Origin: Petunia secreta
Taxonomy: Eukaryota > Streptophyta > Magnoliopsida > Solanales > Solanaceae
Direction: 5' to 3'
Assembly: GCA_029990175.1 (NCBI GenBank)
Contig: JARKIP010000201.1
Coordinates: 310,001 to 374,000, forward strand
Length of the DNA stretch: 64,000 nucleotides
Position 1 is the stretch's first letter. Each line of letters begins with the position of its first letter. The notes under the pieces are model-generated. The model was not told the DNA's origin. It searched no databases and saw only the letters and a list, made by a program, of their open reading frames with translations. Below are positions 22,003-33,410 of the stretch, piece by piece. Position numbers and translations under genes: made by a program.

Positions 22003-24060
22003 TGTTGACACCCAATTTTGTCCCGAAAATTTAACCAATGTTAAATTATTTTTAAACAAGGTCAATTTTTGAAAATTAAAAGTAAATTGTTGATTTTAAA
22101 GGAAAAGAACCAATTTCGCAAAACATAGCCTAATTAATTACTTACCCGTGCAAGACCTCATATAATACTCATAAATCCCAAAAATTAGAACTTCCCCTAA
22201 ATTTCTACCTACGACCCGTCCGCGAAAAAAACCTAAACCCGATTGAACCCGACCCCCGATGCTTCCAATCTCATTCCAAAACGCAGCTTAATATGAATCG
22301 AACGACATTCACTTGATTTTCTTGTCTTTTCTTCCGAACCAATGCTCTGCTGGACGCATCAGATATATTCGTTCATGTGCGGATCGATCCAAGCCATGGA
22401 TTTATCTTCCAACGGGCATTTCTGGAAGATAAGGATGGAAATTGTACATCCTTTAGGGGATTGACGATCTTCACCCCTATCTTTGAAGTAAAATATCTGA
22501 TTTAGGGTCGAATTAAAATTTTGAATCTCAAAGTCAAAACCCTAAAATCCCATGTATAAATTGATCTTATTTTCTTATTTTTTTTTTTGGAAGTTCTAGA
22601 TGGATATCAGCAGTAGCAGCTAAAGAAACCCTAGTATTCTACTTTCATATTAAAAAGTTTTTTTAAGCTAACATGAGCTAATTTTCTGATATTAGTCAAG
22701 TATAGTATCACTGTTATTAAGTTTTGTGTCGGATATCTCCTTTGTGTTCGAGCCGTCGACGTGGCTTGAGTCGACCTTGCACGAGTCATTTTCTTCGCAT
22801 CCTTGCCCTAGCTCACTGCACGACAAAAGGTGATACTCTATTCTCTGGCTTTCATTTTTAATGAGCTATTGGGATTCTACTACTGCTTTGCTGGTTCTGA
22901 TTAGGTTCTAGTTCGACTATAGTTACTTGTGTGAGAATTTTTTAAAAAAAAAAAAATAAATTCCAAAGTATGAATGTTGTTAAAGATTGAACTATTCTTG
23001 GCATGTTTTTCATTAGTAGAAATTTATAGCCTGCTTATATAATGGATCAAGTTTCAACCTTTACCGTATAATGATCAAATCTTGCTATGAATTCTTATCT
23101 CGAAAGTTACAGCCTGCTTAGAAGTAAAAATACTGATTTAGTCGAGTCTATAGTCTTGTTTTAATTCATTTAGAGCTTAATCTATTCAGTGGTATATGTA
23201 AAAGCATAATGTTATCTTTAGAGAAGGAGTTTTACTTTTTTTTTTTAACTGCTTGGACTGTTTTTGCTTAAGTCTGCTTCTTGATTTATTTGACCAATGT
23301 ACCAGGTTTAACTCATTGTTCATTCTAAGTAATGATAAGCCTAAAAGTTGAACCTTTCTTTAGTTGTTTTAAGCCTTGAGAAGTCAAGTTAAAAATGGTA
23401 TTTCAAAGACTTAAATGACTATTGTCTAGGCTTAAAATCTACTTCTTATTGTTAAATTTTTAAAGGGTATAATAGGTCTTCCTTTTAAGAGGTCTGTTCT
23501 TTATTCTTTTTTTTTCTAAAAAGCTGAACCTGCAGTATTCAGTTTATTTATTTATTTATTCATTCATTAATTAAATTAATTAAATGATGATTTATTTATT
23601 TATTTTTATTTACTTATTTATTTAATAAAATAATTATTATTTATTTATTCATTTAATTAATCTCTAATTATTTATTATTGGAATATAGTCTTATCTTATT
23701 TTATTTTATTTACTTATTTATTTATCATCCCATCTATTTATTTATCTTATTTTCCTAAAATAATCCCTAAATTTTCAAAATTCGTAAAAAATCGTCGGAT
23801 TAATCGCTTTTAGCGATTTTTTTGAAAGTGCTCTTAAATAAAAAAGACCTTCTTTCGGAGATAGAAGAACCAGTTACCTAAAATCTCTAAAAAATCAATT
23901 TTTTTAAATAAGGAAATAAACTTGCACTTGTTAATTGATTAACGGTTCCTAATTTTCCTAAATTAGGTGGCGACTCCAAACAAACTCTTTGGAGTGTCCA
24001 TTTTTGTCGAAATATAGCCGAAACACATCTTTTTTAAAGAAAGGTAATTTTTGGGGTTTA
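22003..24060 (+). repeat. Tat2 3' LTR, 2058 bp
   Basis: Begins TGTTGACACCCAATTTTGTC and ends GGGGTTTA (expected GGGGTTCA). Includes TTTA-rich low-complexity sequence at about 23535-23730. Only the last ~520 bases match the 5' LTR remnant. It is followed directly by element C sequence at 24061. Confidence 0.83.
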
Positions 24061-24960
24061 ATATTCATCTTCATGGCAAGAATTCAAAGAAACACTTTCT
24101 ATCGCATGTGCTCCAATAATGGGCATAACACTAGTTTGACAAAATTCAAACTCAAAATCAATAACACACTATTCTACACCATTAAGTTCAACTAGTGTAT
24201 ACTTCAAATTACCAACTTGACTATCAACGCAAGGTAAAGAGTCACCAATTCCAACAAAATTAAATTTATATCCCAAACTCAAATTTCTATCTAGCTCATC
24301 CAAACAAATACAAGAGTTAGGATTAGCTATTTTACCTTGAAGCACCGAAGAACTTTCTTTAACTTGAATTTCAAAATTAAGGCTTAATTGACCAATTGGA
24401 GAAGTACTTTCGGTCTCATCATTTTCTTCCAAGCAAGAATCTACTACAATGATGACTCATTTACGCAACCACTTCCACAAGAACCTACAAAAGAGAAATC
24501 ACTACTAAAAAAAAAGTAGTGAGAGGGTTAGAGTTAAAGTAATGAGTAGCCTCTCTTACGCTCTCTTGTTTTTCTTGGCTCTCCATCTCTTTTCCCTCAC
24601 TCTCTTCATTCTTTTTTTCCTTACCCTCTTCATTTTCTTTTGGTGACAACCCACTCTCATTTTTCAACTCATCCTCTCCTTTTCCTTCTCTTGAGTTGTC
24701 ATTTTTCTCACCCTTACTCCTCTCAATCTTTTCTCTCTCACAAATTCTTTTGATTGGAGTATTAAGGTTACAAGATAAATCATCATGGGAAAGCTTTTCT
24801 TGTATCCCGAAATGACTCCTTAATTTTTTTATATCTTACCAAGTGGGCTTTGGTTTCCAAAAATCTTCCCAAGGCCGCCTAAGATTTAGATTATAATGGC
24901 TTCTTAAGTCTATGGGAAGAGCCCATGCAACCAAAATCAATTTATCCATCTCCTTGCAAA
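24061..24960 (-). mobile_element. Element C, distal fragment (gag/pre-pol region)
   Basis: Continuation of the minus-strand LTR element whose proximal part is at 35921-38201; the two were separated by insertion of element A. Removing A and one copy of the gcaaa duplication restores a continuous reading frame across the junction (...YEDIC on one side, KEMDKLILVAWALPIDL on the other). Further pieces are a Glu/Lys/Ser-rich stretch (24485-24730) and an open piece at 24169-24432. I cannot name a domain. The fragment stops at the outer edge of Tat2, so C probably continues beyond the Tat elements, outside the window. Confidence 0.6.
24956..24960. repeat. Target site duplication of element A (left)
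   Basis: gcaaa, repeated at 35921-35925 on the other side of element A. Confidence 0.85.
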
Positions 24961-27716
24961 CGACACGACCCAGAATCCGGTTAGGCCGTGCGGGCACCCG
25001 ACATCCTCTCCGAGACCCGTTAGGGCGAACCCTTACCAATTAAATCAGAAAAATAAATATAATAATTTACAAATAAGGACAAGACTTAAAATAAAAACAT
25101 AGACATACTGATACCTCTAAGCTGTACAAAAGAAACTATAGCTGACTACCCACATACTAGGTTTAGGGCTATCCAGACTAGACATTTAAGAGTACAAAAC
25201 AAGACAAATACCTCCTGAAGGGAGCAAAATACAACTGAAAAAACAACCAATAAACTGGTGGCCATCTGGAATAAAAGCTGGCTCACCCTGATAGCTGAAG
25301 TCGTCTTCGCTCCTTTACAATGTCGCAAACTCAATCCTGGAGCGAACCTGCCGAAAAGAAATAGATAGACAAGAAACAAACAACAAACAAGGGTGAGTCA
25401 AAAGGACTCAATAAGTGGGGGCAGACCAGCCATCTTAAAGAATAGGATAGCTAGCCAGGGAGAAAAAACAGATAAACCAAGTTCCTCTTATTTAAATTAT
25501 AAAAAGGTAGAGCCAGATAACAACCGGAAACACATATGAAACCATAAACTCAACTAGGAATACGAGCCAGAAACATATCAACAAATAAGCGATGCACATA
25601 TAAGCAGAACAGTAGTTATGTACCACAACACTACATAATGGTATGAAATAAAATGAAATGAAATGATATGAGATGAAATGAAATGAAATATGATGCAAAG
25701 GGTCACATGTGCCCGTAATCCCATCTCGAAGCGGAATACTCCTGCATTCGAGGGGAATCCAATCTGATAACCAACTGGAGCGGAATACTCCTGCTCCTGG
25801 GGCGGAATACTCCTGCACCCGATATAATATAAACTAGAGGCGGAATACTCATGCACTCTCCTGGGGCGGAATACTCCTGCACCCGATATAATATAAAGCT
25901 GAGGCGGAATACTCATGCACTCAATATCTGACATAAGAGCGGAATACTCCTGCTCCTGGGGAGGAATCCTCCTACCCTCAATATGATACAATGGAGCGGA
26001 ATCCTCCTGCTCCTGGGGCGGAATACTCCTGCACCCAATATGATATGCAATGTAATGCAATAATAACCCTTCACCTGCGCGGGACTCTCATCGACAGCCG
26101 GGAAATAGATGCCAACTCACAGCCAGAGTACAATGCTCAAATCCTCAATGCAATACCAACAATAGGACATAACATATAATATACAAGGTAAATCCAAAGC
26201 TAAGGCGTAAGGAGTACGCCTATCGGCAGTGTAACGACCCTCAAATAGTCATTACGGGATCCGGGACCTCGATTTACATGTCGACAGTCCCAAAAGCTCC
26301 GTTAGGTCATTTATGACCCGTCTGTGAAATCTGAGTCGAAACGGAGTCCGTTTGATAGGTTTTCGAGAAAAGCATCCGTTTATGAAATTCCGGAAAGGAA
26401 TTTGGGGTTTCGAAAGGTCGTTTTGAGTAAACGAACCCCGATGGAAAATCCGAGTGCACCGTTAGGTCCGTCTCGTCATTTATGATATGTAGCAACCTTC
26501 AAAATTGAAAACGGACCTCGTTTGGTAGGACTTTTGATAAAGTCCCCGTTTCGAAAGTTTAAAAGAGTTAAAAGAGGTTTCCGAGCTCGATTTGAGCAAA
26601 TGAGTTCCGATGAGAGATCCGAAAGTTCCGTTAGGTTCGTATAGTCATTTGTGACTTGTAGCAACTTTTGGAATTGGATTCCGAGGTCGTTTGGTTAAAT
26701 TTCGCTATTTTGGCGAAAGTCGAAAATTGAACCTTTGCCGTGGGACCCACTTTTTGAGTTCTGGAGGTCCGAATTGAGTTCCATCTTGACGAGCATGTCA
26801 CCCAAGTATTTTATGGCTTGTGTGCAAAATTTGGGATCATTCCGAGCTTCGTAGGGTCCCGTTTTTCCCCTAAAACAGTAGAAAATCTGGTGCGACTTTT
26901 CTGTTCTATTTTGGCGCAAACAGCCGGATAAAAGCTGATTTTCCGGCCAATCCGTAAGGAATTAGCCCTTTGAGTTGTGGTTCTAATGGCACCGGTTTCA
27001 GGTCATTTGGACATTCCTATCAAAAGTTATGATTTTTTCAAAGAAGCTGTCACAGAGGCAAAAACTGCTATAAAAAGGCCATTTCGGTTCATAACTTATA
27101 AAAATCATTTGGTGAGCTCTTGAGGCGATTTTTGGGTATTTCTTGAAGACCCAATCATACTTACACTTAAGGTAAGCCCTTTCAATCCATCTTTATGTTG
27201 ATTAACACAAGAATCAAAGGGTTGATTCTTGGAAATGGGTTAGAACCCTAGATTCTTAAGAATTGGGAAAAGACATCGAGCAAGGCTCGCATGTGGAATC
27301 TAAGTGTACTTTTGGACTCACGGGAGCGTGGGGAGTCCGGAAAAGTATATTTTGTAAATTTAGGGCTCGGCCCTACCCGGGGGTATTTTGGTAATTTTTA
27401 CCCTAGGATGCCTATAGGCTTAAATAGCTATAATTGAGCACTCATATGTGCTATATCTTGTCTTAATAGACCTAGTGGAGAGTCCTTCGCGGACAAGGCG
27501 AGCGGGAAAGGAGATTCTTCCCGGCATTTGAGCCCGAATTTCGAGGTAAGTGAGACTTGACCTCTATTGTGCTTGTGGACTCTTCCTTCATGCTAGTATG
27601 CTTCATGTACGCATATATATACCTAACAATGGTTAGGATTAATGATGTGAATTACTTGCTATTATTGTTTGTTATAAATAGCGAGATTGTGACTCGACCG
27701 AGGTATGTGCCGGTCT

Positions 27717-28204
27717 AAACGCTACGTCGAGGTAGCTTAAATTTATATCGTAGTAACGCTTGCTACGCCATGCTTAGATAGCAAGAACTTGGGACATGGC
27801 CGAGGATGTTGCCGGCATGTCATGATAAATGTCTTGCCGAGGATTTTGCCGGCTTTTGTATGATATTGGTACTTGATTTGTTCACGTGCCGGGTTGGGTA
27901 GTGCTGTCTATACGTAACCTTGGGTTGGACGACATGGGAGTAGGGATTGTACCCCCAAACAAACGCTACGTCGAGGTAGCTTAAATTTATATCGTAGTAA
28001 CGCTTGCTACGCCATGCTTAGATAGCAAGAACTTGGGACATGGCCGAGGATGTTGCCGGCATGTCATGATAAATGTCTTGCCGAGGATTTTGCCGGCTTT
28101 TGTATGATATTGGTACTTGATTTGTTCACGTGCCGGGTTGGGTAGTGCTGTCTATACGTAACCTTGGGTTGGACGACATGGGAGTAGGGATTGTACCCCC
28201 AAAC
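27717..28204. repeat. Exact-looking 244-bp tandem duplication inside the solo LTR
   Basis: 27717-27960 and 27961-28204 read identically by eye (both start AAACGCTACGTCGAGG and end TTGTACCCCC). Identity over 244 bp within an otherwise old sequence indicates a very recent duplication or an assembly artefact. Confidence 0.93.
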
Positions 28205-28349
28205 TGTGGTCGGGTTAACCTTCGCCTTACGTTCAGCTAGCATAACCAACCTGGGTTACGGTGACTGTGAAATATTATCGTTATTAATATTTCTGTTATT
28301 ATTTCTGTTATTGTTATTAATGTCGTGGATATTAATACTGTTAGAGGGA

Positions 28350-28515
28350 CACTTGACAGGGGGTGTGGTGTCGCCTATACTATGAGATGTGTCACACTTG
28401 ACAGGGGGTGTGGTGTGGACACTTGATCTTTGAGATGTGACACACTTGACAGGGGCTGTGGTGTGGTCACTTGATTTATTGAGATACGACGCACTTGACA
28501 GGGGGTGTGGTGCGA
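28350..28515. repeat. Tandem repeat of CACTTGACAGGGG blocks, about 48-bp unit, 4 copies
   Basis: CACTTGACAGGGG(G/C)TGTGGTG starts at 28350, 28395, 28443 and 28492, spacing 45-49 bp. Lies within the solo LTR. Confidence 0.9.
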
Positions 28516-30463
28516 TCGTAGACAGATTTGAGATGAGCCAACGACTACGGGTCGTTGGTCTACTTATTCATGATTGTGATAGTGACTTCGGGTCACGGTA
28601 TATGGTTGATACTTAGTAGTGGTGTTGCTAGTCCATCGTAGGTCTAGGTTAGTCGGCAAAGGAGTAGAGATTGGACCTCCAAACCACCGCTGAGTTGACC
28701 TATGCCTTACGTTGGATGGGCATAATCCTTGAGACTTTTGGTTACTACTTGTGTGTATGGAATGTGTTACATCTATTTGTGATTTCACTACTTTATTGTA
28801 TGATTACTATAGTATGTTGTTGCTTATGATGCATGTAGCGACTTGTCCCGCAAGGGTACCTTAGCGGGCTTGTCGGTGATCTTACTGGGCTTCGGCTCAT
28901 AACTTACTCTGCTACGTGCGCAGGTCCTTCATCCAGTCAGCAGCCCGAACGTTAACGGTTCCCGAGGCTTCTGAGACTTTTGATTGAGGTGAGCCGACCA
29001 CACAGACCGTGGTGGCATACCGCCGGAGTCACTTAGAGATAGGACTCAGATTTCTTTGATGTATATTCATACTTTATTGAGTCACTCTTAGAATGCTCCA
29101 ATTCTTTTGTGGATATATTCTTTTGGACTTCACCCTTTTATATTTATATATCCATTTATGATCTTTTCACATTATTGTTCTTTTCCGCATCTTGTTTCAT
29201 TGGTTCGCCTAGGCAAATGTTGTTTAGGTGCCATCACGAGCCCTTGGAAATTGGGTCGTGATAGGCAGCTACACACGTAAGGAACACGTGGTAGAAAATC
29301 CACGAGGCCAGGTGCCTCCAAAGAAATGGATATAAATACTTACCTCTTCCAAAAGTTAGCTCTGCTAATCAACAACCGCTTTATCTTTTGGTTTCATTGC
29401 CAAACGACCCCACTCTATTCAATAATCAGAAAAATATATCACATTAGGCTAAAGGCTTTATTCCTCACATCTTAGGGCAATCCGGTTAGTAACCTGATAC
29501 CCTATTTGCATAAAATACGCAATGCGCAAGCCAGGCCTATATACAGGATTTAAGGCCACATAACCAAGCCCCAAATAAATTACATTTATAAGTTGCCCAT
29601 AACTCATTGAGTATGAATATATAATCAATTTCATTATCGGGGTCCATTTGACCATTTAAACTATCAATTTACGTCATTAGGGCGATGTCTAAGATCCCTA
29701 TTTTTACCGTAAAAATATATTCAAACATACGTAATAAACTCAAATAATATATTAAGATCATTACCTGAATGTTTCAGGGTAAAAATTCTACTTTTCTCCG
29801 GCCCCTTTTCTTATTTTCTAGCATTTTTTCCTCTGCTGCTTCTCATTTTCTGTTTCTGTTCTTATGCATCCCGTTACTATATCAATTATAGCTTAATTGT
29901 CCACCGCCTTTTACGTTTCTTTCCTCTTTTTTTTGTCTTTTTCCTTTTTTATTTTTTCTTTTCTTTTCTTTTCTTTTCTTTTCACGATGAAAATTAAAAC
30001 GGAATCCTACGATATTCGAATCAATTCGAACTTTTGCATACCAGTTATACAAAATATATGTAACATACTTGCGAAGGTGGATCTCAAATTGGACTCCCGA
30101 AACTCATGATGCGAATTTAAATAGAAAAAGTCAAATTATTTAACTTTCGGCATTTTAGCGGAAACTAGCCGAACAACATCGAAATTCACTTTCGAAAGTT
30201 TACAAAAATCACAAATAATCATACGAATCTAACGGCGTTTTCGGATTTCGAATCGGAGCTCATTCGGCAAAACCGAGCTCGAAAATCTCTTTTTAATATT
30301 TATTGTCAATAAAAACTGAAATCTTCTTCCGATGCCTACCAAACGAGGTCTGATTTAGCTCAAATTTAACAGACAGGTCCTAATGGACATTACAAATATT
30401 TTAAAATTATCGGCACACCAATCGGAGTCCTAACTTCCGAAACGACTAATCGAGGTCGTTTCA

Positions 30464-31879
30464 TTCTTGGAATAAAATATATCTTGATAATATGATAGCA
30501 TCATTGCCCAACTTATTCGGACTAAGCTGGCCTTTTCTCGATCATGAGAGAAGAGTTCTATATTTTCGAAATGAAGATACACGCAACTCTTGATTGGATA
30601 ACATGATTCCACAAACGATTCACCTCGTCGATCTAGTCTCGATATAGAACAGATCAATGAAACAAAGAATTAGCTTACGCTTCAGCAACGCCTTAGAGAT
30701 TTAATATTATGATTCGGCATCAATTGGAGGAAGACTCCTCCACTTAGAGCATAAACTCATACAAATAATTTGAATAGAAATAGTCATCCTCGCACAACCT
30801 ACTGGACTAAGGAAGACTTAGCTGAGTAGAGAATGCGGCTCAGACCTGAGCTACCAAATTACTCTCTCGAGTTGCCAAACAGCTGCAACTCACGAGTTCA
30901 CAACTCCATACATTTTCTATAAGCACCACCGCCTGATGGATCAAATCAAAGGTCAAATGACGTCTCTCATTACCCTTAGTAGCCTTGAAAAACAACCATG
31001 TGTTTACCCTGCCACCTTGATACGCACTCTGGCTCAACACAGGGAACATCACAAGAGGTTACTGACCGCCTAAGCTTACCAGTGTCGAACAAAGAAGAGA
31101 TGGAAACAGACCGAGGATAGAAATAATTAGAGCTATAGGAAGCTCTTCTTCTTATTTATTTGGCAACCAGAGCTAGACTATTTATGAGTCAAGCTAACCG
31201 AAGAATCGCAATTGAAGAAATAGACATTGAATGAGCTTTATGGAACAAAGTCTATGTCAATTTAACCTTCCTATAAAAAGGAAACTCCGACAATTTACCA
31301 GAAAATCCTTTTATAGCGAGACAAACTTGTAGAATAACATGACTCTACTAGCGTCTCGAACCAAGAGGAGACACATAGATCGAGTATTACTTACTAAATA
31401 CTTTACACCGGAAGAAAAAATGACACTTTCTGATGGTGACAAATAAGAATCCCATCATCCTACCGACACTGAGTTCCAAAGAGAAGTAGACTGACTTGAC
31501 CTTATAACAGAATGAGGCATAACAGAATGCCAAGCAAACAATACTGATACTCACTCACAAACCTCTCGCATTTAAACCAGATAAACTAGTAGGGTCGTCA
31601 TAAATGACAGGAATAAATCATACAAGAAGCTCACCCCTCTACCTCAATAGATTCTTAATAGAAACGTCATCCCAGGAAACTATGGAAATATGATAAGACA
31701 ATCATTTCCAAATCGATTGGAAAAATCCAAGCTTACACATATATAAGTGAGCTAGAAATACTTGGGTGTGCTACATCGGATACCTCAGCATCCTGTCAGA
31801 CTGGAAGTTCATTAAACTGCCCCTGCAGCTGAGTTGAGCCACTACCCTAACAATCACTTTCTGAAGAACCACTACCACC
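30464..31879 (-). other. Element A internal region between gag remnant and 3' LTR
   Basis: No protein domain recognised, although pol should lie here. The stretch is homologous to 47820-48043 plus 49010-50150 of element B, so both copies share the same non-pol sequence. It is more than a one-off deletion in A. Confidence 0.6.
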
Positions 31880-33060
31880 ACACTCTCAACCTCTACCGGA
31901 TGGTGGAATTTCTTTTGCTGATTGAGATCTAAATGAAATTCCCTGCGATGGTGCAGGTGCCTGATAACGAGAGAAAGGACGACTGCCTACTTGCCGGACA
32001 AAGGAAGAAATCCACCCAAAAATGACAGGCTCACGACACTGATAACACCTTTCAAGTGAAAATGGAAGTTGGACAGATTGTTGATAGACTATAAAGAGAA
32101 AAACTAGGTCTATCTTAATGAACTAATAGCGTATTTTAAGAATTATGCTCTACCGGCTGAGATAACCTGGCAGATGAACTCCCAAAATAAGCAGAACTCT
32201 TACCTTCAAACGAGGTATGGTGCCCACCAGGGCCGCGGGATTTCTCACTCTCTCGCTCTAACTCTTCCCGCTCTAACTTATGGTATGCCTGGTACCTCCG
32301 AGCAATATGAACAACGACGTCAAATGAAATCACGACCTCAATCTCTCGAGCCATCTGGGATCTCAAGGAAAAAGAAAGGTCAACAATAAATATTAAGCCA
32401 CTCTAGAAGCTCATGGACTAGTTCTAATACATATTAAGCCACTCTATAGAATTCAATCTGATATTCTGAAACACCAACAGGCTAACCGATAGGCTACCCT
32501 GTCCAATCCACTCAAACTGGAAATACTTTTCATCTCGCTCGCTACTCGAAAGGAACTTTTCCACGAATCTAGAAGAAATATCGAACCAAGTTAGTTAATA
32601 AAAGAGCGGCCCACCAATTCAAGGCTGGACCCTGAAACTGGAAAGAAGAATAATCGACACCATACCGCTTGATATAATCAAGAGCCTGAAGGATACACTG
32701 GCATCATTTTACTTTTAAAAAAAAAAACTTACACAGGGATTATCTAATGCATTGCTTGGGAATATCGGGATGTTAAACCGCGTAAAATAATGCAACCTCC
32801 TTGAGCACTCGGACTCGATAATTACCTCAGTTACCTACCCAGCCAGAGCAACTGGAGGCACACCACATGCTGCCTCCGGAACATGCTGTACTGCGGCAAT
32901 ATTAAGAACTGGAACAAGAGCCCTCTAAGTCCGAACATCTGCATCTGCGGCAACCTGATAAGCTGCCTAGCAAATAATAGGTTCTTACGGTATCTGCGTC
33001 GCTAAGATTCTCGTAAAAGCATCGTAGAGAGCCAAGGGAACCGCCAGGCCCTACTCCCTT
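31880..33060 (-). pseudogene. gag: Element A gag remnant
   Basis: Translated minus-strand pieces match Del/Tekay-type gag in the expected order from the primer site inwards: VPLALYDAFTRILATQIP near 33000, a Trp-rich core at about 32400-32640, RSQMAREIEVVISFDVVVHIARR near the start of 32136-32366, then a disrupted zinc-knuckle segment (YQCREPVIFGW) near 32030 followed by a Ser/Gln/Pro-rich stretch. Numerous stops and frame changes separate the pieces, so no product is expected. Confidence 0.65.
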
Positions 33061-33395
33061 GCCCATTGCGAGCTCGTACAGCTGGGACCTCCGTAACTAG
33101 ATCATCAGTACGATCAAAACTCTCGGGGCTTCGTCAGTGCCAGCCCCAGGCTAGACTGCTTCGTCTTGAACTCATACCATTTGCTGATTTATCGCACGAG
33201 GGTTCACAATTACCATGAAGGAATTAACAAATTAACAAAAATACTTTTAAATCCTAGACTGACGCACGATCAGAAAAGAAGGAAGTGAAACTTCCTAAAT
33301 GCCATCATAGCCTCTCGTAGATAAGTACAGACGTCTACGTACCCATCAGCGAGACTCTACTAGACACTGTCTTTGTCTGGATAGACTCTAAATTA

Positions 33396-33408
33396 GGCTC
33401 TGATACCA
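33396..33408 (-). other. Element A primer binding site (tRNA-iMet)
   Basis: On the minus strand TGGTATCAGAGCC, two bases inside the LTR end. It is complementary to the 3' end of plant initiator methionine tRNA, the usual primer of many Gypsy and Copia elements. It fixes the element orientation as minus. Confidence 0.9.
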
Positions 33409-33410
33409 AC

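Larger units (their letters stand above)
14487..24060 (+). mobile_element. Tat2: older Tat/Ogre-like element, gag-only, 5' end missing
   Basis: Plus-strand relative of Tat1. Order: partial 5' LTR (to 15503), decayed tRNA-Arg primer site (15510), leader, broken gag (17852-19186), a 29-30-bp repeat array (20042-20831), polypurine tract (21987-22002) and 3' LTR (22003-24060). The leader, gag core and pre-LTR region are recognisably homologous to Tat1 but much more diverged. As in Tat1, no pol motifs are seen between gag and the 3' LTR. Confidence 0.82.
26230..29263 (+). mobile_element. Solo LTR of a Del/Tekay-like retrotransposon, 3034 bp
   Basis: Begins TGTAACGACCC and ends GGGTCGTGATA, nearly inverted copies of one another. 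It is flanked by the 5-bp duplication ggcag (26225-26229 and 29264-29268), and the empty site exists in the other LTR of element A near 34717. There is no primer site, internal region or second LTR, so it is a solo LTR left by LTR-LTR recombination. Strand is arbitrary because LTR ends are symmetric; I give the orientation in which it starts with TGTAACGACC. Confidence 0.85.
24961..30463 (-). repeat. Element A 3' LTR, split by a solo LTR
   Basis: Two parts, 24961-26229 and 29264-30463, together match the 5' LTR at 33411-35920 as a direct copy. An irregular tandem region at about 25738-26045 repeats GCGGAATACTCCTGC blocks. The internal end lacks about 155 bp present at the equivalent junction of element B, so the polypurine tract is gone. 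Confidence 0.87.

Noticed and set aside
24485..24667. Glu/Lys-rich minus-strand frame as a possible host gene
   Set aside because: It belongs to the coding remnant of element C, whose frame continues beyond the element A insertion.
25492..26060. Minus-strand frames of 108 and 160 codons in the element A 3' LTR (copies at 33941-34554)
   Set aside because: They consist of LTR repeat sequence and recur in the second LTR; no domain.
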